The position numbers were made by a program, and so were the translations under genes. This document shows, piece by piece, positions 1-5,580 of a stretch of DNA of 7,467 nucleotides. The DNA comes from a bacterium. Lineage in GTDB: Bacteria > Ratteibacteria > UBA8468. Positions within the stretch are counted from its first letter, which is position 1. The number at the start of each line of letters is the position of its first letter. The notes under the pieces are model-generated. The model was not told the DNA's origin and ran no database searches. It saw nothing but the letters and a program-made list of their open reading frames with translations. Location of the stretch: NCBI GenBank assembly GCA_030630065.1, contig DAOVNU010000031.1, forward strand, positions 1 to 7,467, read 5' to 3'.

Positions 1-456
1 ACAGTAGACCAGCAGGCAGCTATTGAATCATCTCTCTCCTGTCTAACTGCCGGGTTAACCGGGGCTAATCTGATTCATGATGTGGGTTTAATCTATCATG
101 CGGAAACTGTCTCTTTAGATATGATGACCCTTTCCGATGAGATTATCGGGATGGTAAAGAGTTATCTTAAAGGAATCAGAACAGAGAAGGAAGATTTGGC
201 ATTGGAGGAAATTGATAAAGTCCAGCCAGGAGGGAATTTTCTTACAGAGGAACACACTCTAACTGATTTCAGGAAGTTTTGGTCTCCCAAATTGTTTGAT
301 AGAACAATGAAAAAGGTTAATGGTAAGGAATTTAACTTTAGCAATAACTTAGCACAGCAGACAAGTAATTTACTCGGTTCTCATCAACCTCTTCCCCTTC
401 CCAAAGAGGTAAGAGCAGAATTGGATAAGATTGAGAAAGGTTGCCTTTTGAGATAA
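1..456 (+). CDS. MttB-family corrinoid methyltransferase, C-terminal fragment
   Basis: The first 151 codons visible are the C-terminal part of a trimethylamine methyltransferase (MttB) family protein; the N-terminal two thirds lie before the window. The family transfers a methyl group from a methylated amine, such as trimethylamine or glycine betaine, to a cobalt corrinoid protein. Family-like landmarks are GANLIHDVG (fragment residues 21-29), DEIIGMV (46-52), QPGGNFLTEEHTL (75-87) and FWSPKLFDR (93-101). The frame is open from base 1 and ends at TAA 454-456. There is no in-frame TAG in the visible part, but I cannot tell whether the pyrrolysine position of true MttB falls inside the fragment, so the substrate is undecided. 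Most bacterial members lack pyrrolysine and several act on quaternary amines. It lies upstream of the glycine-controlled operon on the same strand but has its own transcript, since a promoter and riboswitch follow. The assignment to the family is confident; the substrate is not. Confidence 0.85.
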   Translation, partial: TVDQQAAIESSLSCLTAGLTGANLIHDVGLIYHAETVSLDMMTLSDEIIGMVKSYLKGIRTEKEDLALEEIDKVQPGGNFLTEEHTLTDFRKFWSPKLFDRTMKKVNGKEFNFSNNLAQQTSNLLGSHQPLPLPKEVRAELDKIEKGCLLR

Positions 457-487
457 TGAAGGAGTCCATCCTCTTCCCTTCCATAAT

Positions 488-517
488 TTGACAAAAAAGA
501 TACTTTTATGGCAGAAT
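488..517 (+). promoter_or_regulatory. Sigma-70-type promoter for the glycine operon
   Basis: A perfect -35 hexamer TTGACA lies at 488-493. A -10-like CAGAAT (4 of 6 consensus bases) lies at 512-517 after an 18-base spacer. Transcription would begin near 523-525, which is where the first helix of the glycine riboswitch begins. This fit between promoter and aptamer is the main support. A second -10 candidate (AATACT, 515-520) would need a 21-base spacer and is less likely. Confidence 0.6.
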
Positions 518-523
518 ACTAAT

Positions 524-666
524 TGGCAGGAGAGATTCATTTTGTGATGAACGCCGAAGGGGCAAAACTCTCAGGCAAAAGGACTGCCAGGTTAAAAGAT
601 CTCTGGAGATATCCCTCTCTTGGAGGGAAACCGAAGGGTTAAATCTCTCAGGTAACAGGACAGGGG
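524..666 (+). promoter_or_regulatory. Tandem glycine riboswitch (two aptamers)
   Basis: Two consecutive glycine aptamers are visible. Aptamer I: outer stem TGGCAG (524-529) with CTGCCA (584-589), GAGAG (530-534) with CTCTC (568-572), an inner hairpin TTCAT/ATGAA (536-540/547-551), and the conserved GCCGAAGGGGCAAA and CTCTCAGGCAAAAGGAC signatures. Aptamer II: outer stem CTCTG (601-605) with CAGGG (661-665, one G-U), GAGA (606-609) with TCTC (646-649), hairpin CCCTC/GAGGG (613-617/623-627), then ACCGAAGGG and CTCTCAGGTAACAGGAC. The linker is 590-600. The 3' strand of the aptamer II outer stem is shared with the following terminator hairpin, so glycine binding should stop the terminator from forming and switch the operon on. 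This is the classic arrangement upstream of glycine cleavage genes. Whether a leader-linker kink-turn forms is not clear, because the predicted transcript starts almost at the first stem. Confidence 0.95.
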
Positions 667-689
667 CAGGGATGCCCCTTTTTATTTTT
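662..689 (+). terminator. Riboswitch-controlled intrinsic terminator
   Basis: AGGGGCA (662-668) pairs perfectly with TGCCCCT (673-679) across a GGGA loop, followed by a T-rich run (TTTTTATTTTT, 679-689). The left arm at 662-666 is also the right strand of the outer stem of glycine aptamer II, so the two structures exclude each other. This makes it the expression platform: termination without glycine, read-through with glycine. The hairpin ends only about 18 bases before the first ATG of the operon. Confidence 0.88.
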
Positions 690-3600
690 GGATAAAATGG
701 AATATAAAAATTTAGTTAATAAAAATTTATCTGCGATTGATACGGATACAGGTGCTATTATTGGTCTTGAGGAAGAAAGGCAAGAGAATAAAATTATTCT
801 GATTCCTTCCGAAAGTATCTGTCCCAAACCGGTAAGAGAGGCATTGGGTTCTTGTTTTTCCAATATCTATGCGGAAGGTTATCCGGCTTTAAGAATGAGT
901 CAAGAAGAGGAAAAACAACTCCTTGATTTTGACCGCCAACTTGCCTATTACCGCCGTTATGCCAATCAGCGTTTCTATAAGGGCTGTGAATACGCCGATT
1001 TTATTGAATCCTTAGCCAGGAAAAGAATTGCCCGGTGCTTTGCTACGGATAAAATAAAAGCGGAGGATATTTTTGTCAACGTCCAGCCACTTTCCGGGGC
1101 GGCAGCCAACAACAGCGTCTATGAGGCATTCTGCGAACCCGGGGATACGGTGATGGGTATGGCTCTGAGTGTTGGCGGACATTTAACGCACGGGAGCAGT
1201 GTTAACCGTTCCGGTAAAAGATATCGCATTGTTTCCTATGGGGTTGACCCGCAGAGCGAAAAGCTTGATTATCAAGAAATAGAAAAATTAGCTTTAAAAT
1301 ATAAACCAAAGATGCTTATTGCCGGTTATACCTCATATCCCTGGGCACCGGACTGGAAGAGATTCCGCGAGATTGCCGATAGATGCGGGGCTATACTTTT
1401 TGCCGACATTTCTCATCCGGCTGGCATGGTAATTACCGGTTTTTACCCAACCCCGGTTGGCTATGCTGACGTAATTACCTTTACTACGCATAAAACAATC
1501 TGTGGACCAAGAGCTGCGGTTATTCTAACTACCGAGAGGGAAAAAGCAAAAAAGATTGAGAGTAGCGTCTTTCCCGGAGAGCAGGGGGGGCCGCATGTCA
1601 ATAAATTTGCAGCGATGGCGGTTGCTTTTGAGATTGCCCGGACCAAAGAATTTTACAATCTTCAGAAAAGGATTGTGGAAAATTGTAAAGTTTTAGCCGC
1701 CGCTTTACAGAATGAGGGCTTGAAATTGGCTTACGGAGGAACAAATACTCATCTTTTGGTGATTGATTTAAGAAACATCAGAGAAAACGGCTATTCGTTA
1801 AAGGGAGAGCCGGCATCCCGCATCCTGGACCTCGTCGGAATAGTAACGAATAAAAATACCATCCCCGGGGATATGGCTGCCGCGCAGGCAAGCGGTATAC
1901 GATTGGGCACCCCCTGGGTTACGCAAAGAGGTTTTGGACCTTCAGAGATAAAAAAATTGGCTAAAATTATTGCGACTATTCTCAAGAACATTAGACCGTT
2001 TTTCTATATTGGTCTTAAAGGAAAATTGCCGAGAGGAAAGATTGATTTTGAGATTTTAGAGAAAGCAAAAGAAGATGTTAGGGCAATTATTGGAGATAAG
2101 AAATCTTCTTCTAAAAAGAACACTCCTTTGAGAATCTCCGGGGAAAGAGCCGAAACCTTTCTCCAGCAGGTTGTTACCTCAGACATTAGTTCTCTGAGAG
2201 TTGGAGAATCTTTACCGGGTTTAATTTTTAATGAAAAAGGTATTCTTCTTGATGCAATTACTTTAAAGAAAGAAAAAGAAAGCTTTCTTCTTCTCTGCAG
2301 TAATTCCCGGAAAATGGAATTAATAAAATCCTGGTTAGAAGGACTTTCTGACGGCTACATTATTTTTGATGAGGATATTCTCGCCAAAATCAATGGTCCG
2401 GTAATGATAAAAATAAGGGGTCAGGTCTCCACATTTGACAAAATTAAATTGAATGTAGCCAGAAAAGATATTAAAAACATTTATCAAAAATATCCTCATC
2501 TGTTTTGTTTATCCAAACCATATTTTATCGGGCAGAAAAGGTTAGGAAATTTCACCCTCCTCCCCATCCCCTCCCCTCAAGGGAGGGGGAAAGAAAGGAA
2601 GGAAATAAAGGAGCGAAGGAAGAAAACTCCTCTTTATCAAGAACATCTGAAAAGAAAAGCAAAGATGATTAATTTTGCCGGTTGGGAAATGCCCATTTTT
2701 TACAGGACTATTCTTGAAGAACATCAAGCGGTAAGAAAATCGGCTGGGCTTTTTGATATCGGGCATATGGGTATTATCGCTATCAAAGGCAAGGGAACAA
2801 CCGATTTTTTAAACATCATTACTACCAATTATATCTGGTGGCTAAAAAACGGGGAGTCCTTTTACTCTTTTATTCTGGGGCGTGATGGTGAGGTGATGGA
2901 TGATGTGATGGTCTATAAGAGAAGTCAAAATAACTATTTCCTGGTTTGCAATTGCCTCAATGAAGAGAAAATCTGGAGATGGCTGAACGCTGTTAATTCC
3001 AACAAAAAGGTTATCCTGAAAAATTTAAGGGGAGAGAAAACAATTTTAGCTTTGCAGGGACCGAATTCTTTAGCTATCCTAAAAAAAGTTATTGCCAAAA
3101 AAGATGTTAAAAAATTGGAGAAACTGGAGAAAAAGGGATTTATAGATACTGCTATCGCCGGGAAAAAAGTTACTATCGCTTCTACCGGCTATACCGGAGA
3201 GAAAATTGGCTTTGAACTTTATCTTTCTCCTGATAACAGCAGATTTATCTGGAATTTATTTTTAGCGGAGGGTAAAGGTTACGGAATGTTGCCCGTCGGC
3301 TTGGGAGCAAGGGACTCGCTCAGAATTGAGGCTATGCTCCCTCTCTATGGACATGAACTTGCCGGCAAATTTAATATTTCACCGATTGAAGCCGGTTTAG
3401 GATTTTATGTTAAATTTCATAAGCCCTATTTTGTTGGTAGAGAATCCCTATTGAAGAAAAAAATAAATAGAAAAATTGTTTCTTTTGAAATGTCAGAGAA
3501 AGCAATTCCCCGGGAAGGTTATCCTGTTATCTGCAAAGGCAAAAAAATTGGGGAGGTGACCAGCGGCACCTTTTCTCCTTACACTCAGAGATATATTGGC

Positions 3601-3696
3601 TTAGCCGCCGTAAGCCGGGAATGGGTGAGCGGTGCCGAAGAATTTGCCGTAGAGATTCGGGGAAAAAATTACAAAGCAAAAATTAAAGGAGAATAA
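688..3696 (+). CDS. SHMT / partial GcvT-like module / GcvT fusion protein
   Basis: One 1002-codon ORF with three parts. Residues 1-435 are a pyridoxal-phosphate serine hydroxymethyltransferase (serine + THF to glycine + methylene-THF), with RFYKGCEYAD (95-104), the cofactor lysine in TTHKT (K269) and GIRLGTPWVTQRGF (403-416). Residues 478-580 resemble the N-terminal folate-fold part of GcvT/YgfZ (for example SGERAETFLQQVVTSDIS), followed by KPYFIGQKRLG (610-620); the middle and C-terminal parts of GcvT are missing here. Residues 646-1002 are a complete aminomethyltransferase GcvT: KKTPLYQEHL (646-655), FAGWEMP (663-669), FDIGHMG (689-695), MDDVMVY (737-743), TGYTGE (833-838) and GARDSLRIEAMLPLYGHEL (873-891). 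The linker 621-645 contains a palindrome-encoded stretch. Starts possible: TTG 688 (inside the terminator T-run) or ATG 697, with only a weak GGA before it; I keep the longer form but ATG 697 is plausible. Normally glyA and gcvT are separate genes of about 410-490 and 360 codons. A continuous frame and intact motifs argue against a sequencing artefact. Confidence 0.9.
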   Translation: MDKMEYKNLVNKNLSAIDTDTGAIIGLEEERQENKIILIPSESICPKPVREALGSCFSNIYAEGYPALRMSQEEEKQLLDFDRQLAYYRRYANQRFYKGCEYADFIESLARKRIARCFATDKIKAEDIFVNVQPLSGAAANNSVYEAFCEPGDTVMGMALSVGGHLTHGSSVNRSGKRYRIVSYGVDPQSEKLDYQEIEKLALKYKPKMLIAGYTSYPWAPDWKRFREIADRCGAILFADISHPAGMVITGFYPTPVGYADVITFTTHKTICGPRAAVILTTEREKAKKIESSVFPGEQGGPHVNKFAAMAVAFEIARTKEFYNLQKRIVENCKVLAAALQNEGLKLAYGGTNTHLLVIDLRNIRENGYSLKGEPASRILDLVGIVTNKNTIPGDMAAAQASGIRLGTPWVTQRGFGPSEIKKLAKIIATILKNIRPFFYIGLKGKLPRGKIDFEILEKAKEDVRAIIGDKKSSSKKNTPLRISGERAETFLQQVVTSDISSLRVGESLPGLIFNEKGILLDAITLKKEKESFLLLCSNSRKMELIKSWLEGLSDGYIIFDEDILAKINGPVMIKIRGQVSTFDKIKLNVARKDIKNIYQKYPHLFCLSKPYFIGQKRLGNFTLLPIPSPQGRGKERKEIKERRKKTPLYQEHLKRKAKMINFAGWEMPIFYRTILEEHQAVRKSAGLFDIGHMGIIAIKGKGTTDFLNIITTNYIWWLKNGESFYSFILGRDGEVMDDVMVYKRSQNNYFLVCNCLNEEKIWRWLNAVNSNKKVILKNLRGEKTILALQGPNSLAILKKVIAKKDVKKLEKLEKKGFIDTAIAGKKVTIASTGYTGEKIGFELYLSPDNSRFIWNLFLAEGKGYGMLPVGLGARDSLRIEAMLPLYGHELAGKFNISPIEAGLGFYVKFHKPYFVGRESLLKKKINRKIVSFEMSEKAIPREGYPVICKGKKIGEVTSGTFSPYTQRYIGLAAVSREWVSGAEEFAVEIRGKNYKAKIKGE
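2552..2590 (+). repeat. In-frame G/C-rich palindromic element at the fusion junction
   Basis: CCCCTCCC (2568-2575) and GGGAGGGG (2581-2588) form an 8-bp perfect stem around CTCAA, preceded by a C-rich run from about 2554. It resembles the short C/G-rich palindromes scattered in many bacterial genomes, usually between genes. Here it is translated as part of LLPIPSPQGRGK (residues 624-635), in the linker directly before the natural N-terminus of the GcvT domain. That suggests it sat in, or jumped into, a former gene boundary. Only one copy is seen in this window, so its status as a dispersed repeat is inference. Confidence 0.55.
3685..3691 (+). promoter_or_regulatory. Shine-Dalgarno that points to an ATT start for gcvH
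   Basis: AAAGGAG at 3685-3691 overlaps the last codons of the upstream fusion gene. It sits 7 bases before ATT 3699, an ideal distance, but 22 bases before TTG 3714, which is too far. It therefore supports initiation at ATT. Confidence 0.55.
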
Positions 3697-3698
3697 AA

Positions 3699-4076
3699 AT
3701 TAAAAAAGAGAATTTGAAGTATACGAAGACACATGAATGGGTTGGAGTTAGCGGAGATATTGCGACTATTGGTCTCAGCGATTTTGCGGTTAAGGAACTT
3801 AGCGACATCGTTTTTATTGAATTTGCCGAGGAGGGAAAAAAGATTAAGCGGGGTTCTCCCTTTGGCACGATTGAATCGGTAAAAGCCGCTTTTGATTTGA
3901 ACAGTCCTGTTAGCGGAGAGGTAATAGAGGTTAACTCTGCCCTTTCCGACAATCTGAATTTACTGAAAGATGAGCCCTATGAAAAGGGTTGGTTAATCAA
4001 GGTGAAGATAGAGAACCCGGATGAACTAAAAGATTTGATGAACTTTGAGAAATACCAGGAATTCTTGAAAAAGTAG
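3699..4076 (+). CDS. gcvH: Glycine cleavage system H protein (lipoyl carrier)
   Basis: GcvH carries the aminomethyl intermediate on a lipoyl-lysine between the P, T and L proteins. The product begins (L)KYTKTHEWV and carries the lipoylation motif GTIESVKAAF, with the modified lysine at residue 62 counted from ATT (57 from TTG). SPVSGEV and the C-terminal NFEKYQEFLKK region are also typical, and about 120-126 residues is the usual length. Start choice: a conventional reading begins at TTG 3714. The in-frame ATT at 3699 is preferred because AAAGGAG lies 7 bases before it and it adds five residues, giving MKKENLKYTKTHEW. Many GcvH proteins have just such a short lead before LKYTKxHEW. From ATT only two bases separate it from the fusion gene's TAA, implying translational coupling. 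The function is certain; the exact start is not. Confidence 0.93.
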   Translation: MKKENLKYTKTHEWVGVSGDIATIGLSDFAVKELSDIVFIEFAEEGKKIKRGSPFGTIESVKAAFDLNSPVSGEVIEVNSALSDNLNLLKDEPYEKGWLIKVKIENPDELKDLMNFEKYQEFLKK

Positions 4077-4080
4077 AAAC

Positions 4081-4251
4081 TCCCTCACCTCTGGGTGTAA
4101 AACACAAAGAGAGGACTATTTCTGTAAGCGTGCCTTCATGACGACGAAGCGGGCATGGTGTCCCGTAGGGACGAGCGAGGAGGAATGAGAGTGAAGATTT
4201 CCTCGCCGGGGAAATCAAACGTGCCGCTGAAGAAGATAGTCCGAACGCACT
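4081..4251 (+). ncRNA. Candidate structured RNA or inserted element before gcvPA, class unknown
   Basis: This covers nearly all of the 175-base gap between gcvH and gcvPA. By hand count 73 of 131 bases at 4120-4250 are G or C, about 56%, clearly richer than the flanking genes. Possible helices: CCTCT/AGAGG (4088-4092/4110-4114) enclosing GTGT/ACAC (4095-4098/4102-4105); GGACTAT/ATAGTCC (4113-4119/4236-4242), closing a large domain; CGTGCC/GGCATG (4129-4134/4152-4157); GTCCC/GGGAC with a GTA loop (4160-4164/4168-4172); and CGAGGA/TCCTCG (4176-4181/4200-4205). ATAGT (4236-4240) can instead pair with ACTAT (4249-4253), covering the gcvPA ATG. I do not recognise it as a known riboswitch, tmRNA, RNase P or SRP RNA. 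The stretch GAAGATAGTCC recalls the 3' P7 strand of group I introns, but the rest of that core is not apparent. Helices were found by eye and are unfolded by software. No convincing gene is present here on either strand. Confidence 0.5.
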
Positions 4252-5580
4252 ATGGATTATATCCCCAATACCGATGAAGACAGGGCAAAGATGCTTTCCT
4301 CCCTTGGTCTTTCCTCCATTGAGGAATTATTTAGGGATATCCCCGGAGAACTTAAGCCAAAATCCTTTAGTTTGCCCTCCGGCAAATCCGAATTGGAGGT
4401 CTTGCAGTATCTTCAAAAATTAGCGGAGAAAAATAATAATAAACCTCTCTCTTTCCTGGGTGCAGGATTCTATGACCATTTTATCCCTCCGGCAGTAGAA
4501 GCGATAACCTCGCGCAGTGAATTTTATACCTCCTATACCCCTTACCAGCCGGAAATATCTCAGGGAATGCTGCAGGCACTCTATGAATATCAAACCGCTA
4601 TTTCCGATTTAACCGGAATGGAGGTAGCCAATGCTTCCCTGTACGATGGAGGAACGGCTTTATATGAAGCAGCAATGATGGCTCTGCGGATAACCAAGCG
4701 AAAAAAAGTAATTGTTGGTGAAGGGGTAAACCCCATTTACAGGAGGATGCTGTCTTCCTATACCAAAAATTTAAATCTTGGGTTAAGAGAAATATCTACC
4801 TCTAAAGGTTTAGTTGACAGAGAGAAAATAAAAAGTGGATTAGACGAAGATACCGCCTGCCTTATTCTCCAAAATCCCAATTTTTTTGGCTGCCTTGATG
4901 ATTTCAGCGATTTAGTGGAGTTTGCGCATAACAAAGGAGTTTTAGTTATTATTTCTGTTTACCCTATTTCTCTGGGAATTATAAAGAGTCCCGGGGAGAT
5001 GGGAGCGGATATTGTTGTTGGCGAAGGGCAGAGTTTAGGACTTCCTCTTTCCTTTGGCGGACCTTATTTGGGTTTGATGGCTACCTTAAAAAAATATGTG
5101 CGTCAGATGCCCGGCAGAATTGTAGGGGAAACAACGGATAAAGAGAACAAAAGAGGTTTTGTTCTAACCTTACAGACCAGGGAACAGCATATCCGGAGAG
5201 AAAAGGCAACCTCCAATATCTGTTCCAACGAGACCCTTTGCGCTCTTTCTGCTCTGGTCTACTTATCCTTACTGGGTAAGGAAGGAATCAAGGAATTGGC
5301 AAATTTATGTAGAGATAAGACCTATTATTTACTAAAATCTCTCTCTAAAATAGGAATGAAAACAAAATTTTCCGCTCCTGTTTTTAATGAGTTTGTCATT
5401 GAACTCCCTCTGAATGCTGATACCATTATTAAAAAATTATTAAAAAAAGGAATTGTGGCGGGTTTCCCTCTCGGCAGATATTATCCGGAGATGAAGAATT
5501 GTTTATTGGTAGCACTGACTGAGAAACAGAGCAAAGAGGATATAGATTTATTTGTTAAAACTCTAAAGGAAATCAAGTGA
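4252..5580 (+). CDS. gcvPA: Glycine dehydrogenase (decarboxylating) subunit 1
   Basis: This is the N-terminal half of the two-subunit P-protein, which with GcvPB decarboxylates glycine and passes the aminomethyl group to lipoyl-GcvH. At 442 codons it has the usual length. Family landmarks are YIPNTDEDRAKML (3-15), FLGAGFYDHFIP (68-79), SEFYTSYTPYQPEISQG (89-105), SLYDGGTALYEA (129-140) and LQTREQHIRREKATSNIC (307-324). It lacks the cofactor lysine, as expected, since that is in GcvPB. ATG 4252 gives the typical MxYIPxT N-terminus. No Shine-Dalgarno is found in the bases just before the ATG; the nearest purine-rich run (GAAGAAG, 4229-4235) is too far, and the ATG lies in a possible helix. The stop overlaps the gcvPB start by four bases. 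Confidence 0.96.
   Translation: MDYIPNTDEDRAKMLSSLGLSSIEELFRDIPGELKPKSFSLPSGKSELEVLQYLQKLAEKNNNKPLSFLGAGFYDHFIPPAVEAITSRSEFYTSYTPYQPEISQGMLQALYEYQTAISDLTGMEVANASLYDGGTALYEAAMMALRITKRKKVIVGEGVNPIYRRMLSSYTKNLNLGLREISTSKGLVDREKIKSGLDEDTACLILQNPNFFGCLDDFSDLVEFAHNKGVLVIISVYPISLGIIKSPGEMGADIVVGEGQSLGLPLSFGGPYLGLMATLKKYVRQMPGRIVGETTDKENKRGFVLTLQTREQHIRREKATSNICSNETLCALSALVYLSLLGKEGIKELANLCRDKTYYLLKSLSKIGMKTKFSAPVFNEFVIELPLNADTIIKKLLKKGIVAGFPLGRYYPEMKNCLLVALTEKQSKEDIDLFVKTLKEIK

Noticed and set aside
457..487. Terminator after the MttB-family gene
   Set aside because: GAAGG (458-462) and CCTTC (477-481) give only a 5-bp stem with a 14-base loop and no T-run follows.
2521..2640. Frameshift or hidden gene boundary inside the fusion ORF
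   Set aside because: I looked for a stop or frame change at the palindrome. The frame stays open into GcvT with no stop. GGAAGG/AAAGGAG near 2596-2612 could act as an internal ribosome-binding site, but no ATG, GTG or TTG in frame follows at a suitable distance before KKTPLY.
3997..4218. Minus-strand ORF over the gcvH end and the RNA segment
   Set aside because: No recognisable protein motif; half of it is antisense to gcvH and the rest mirrors the GC-rich RNA segment, whose composition favours chance open frames.
4077..4254. Group I intron
   Set aside because: GAAGATAGTCC resembles the 3' part of the catalytic core and GGACTAT could be its P7 partner. However, only 36 bases lie between gcvH and that strand, leaving no room for P3-P6, and no position in the ACTAT repeat gives the required terminal G.
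4226..4254. Hammerhead ribozyme core (CTGAAGA at 4227-4233)
   Set aside because: The CUGANGA motif fits, but the matching GAAA and NUH cleavage site with stems II and III are not present around it.
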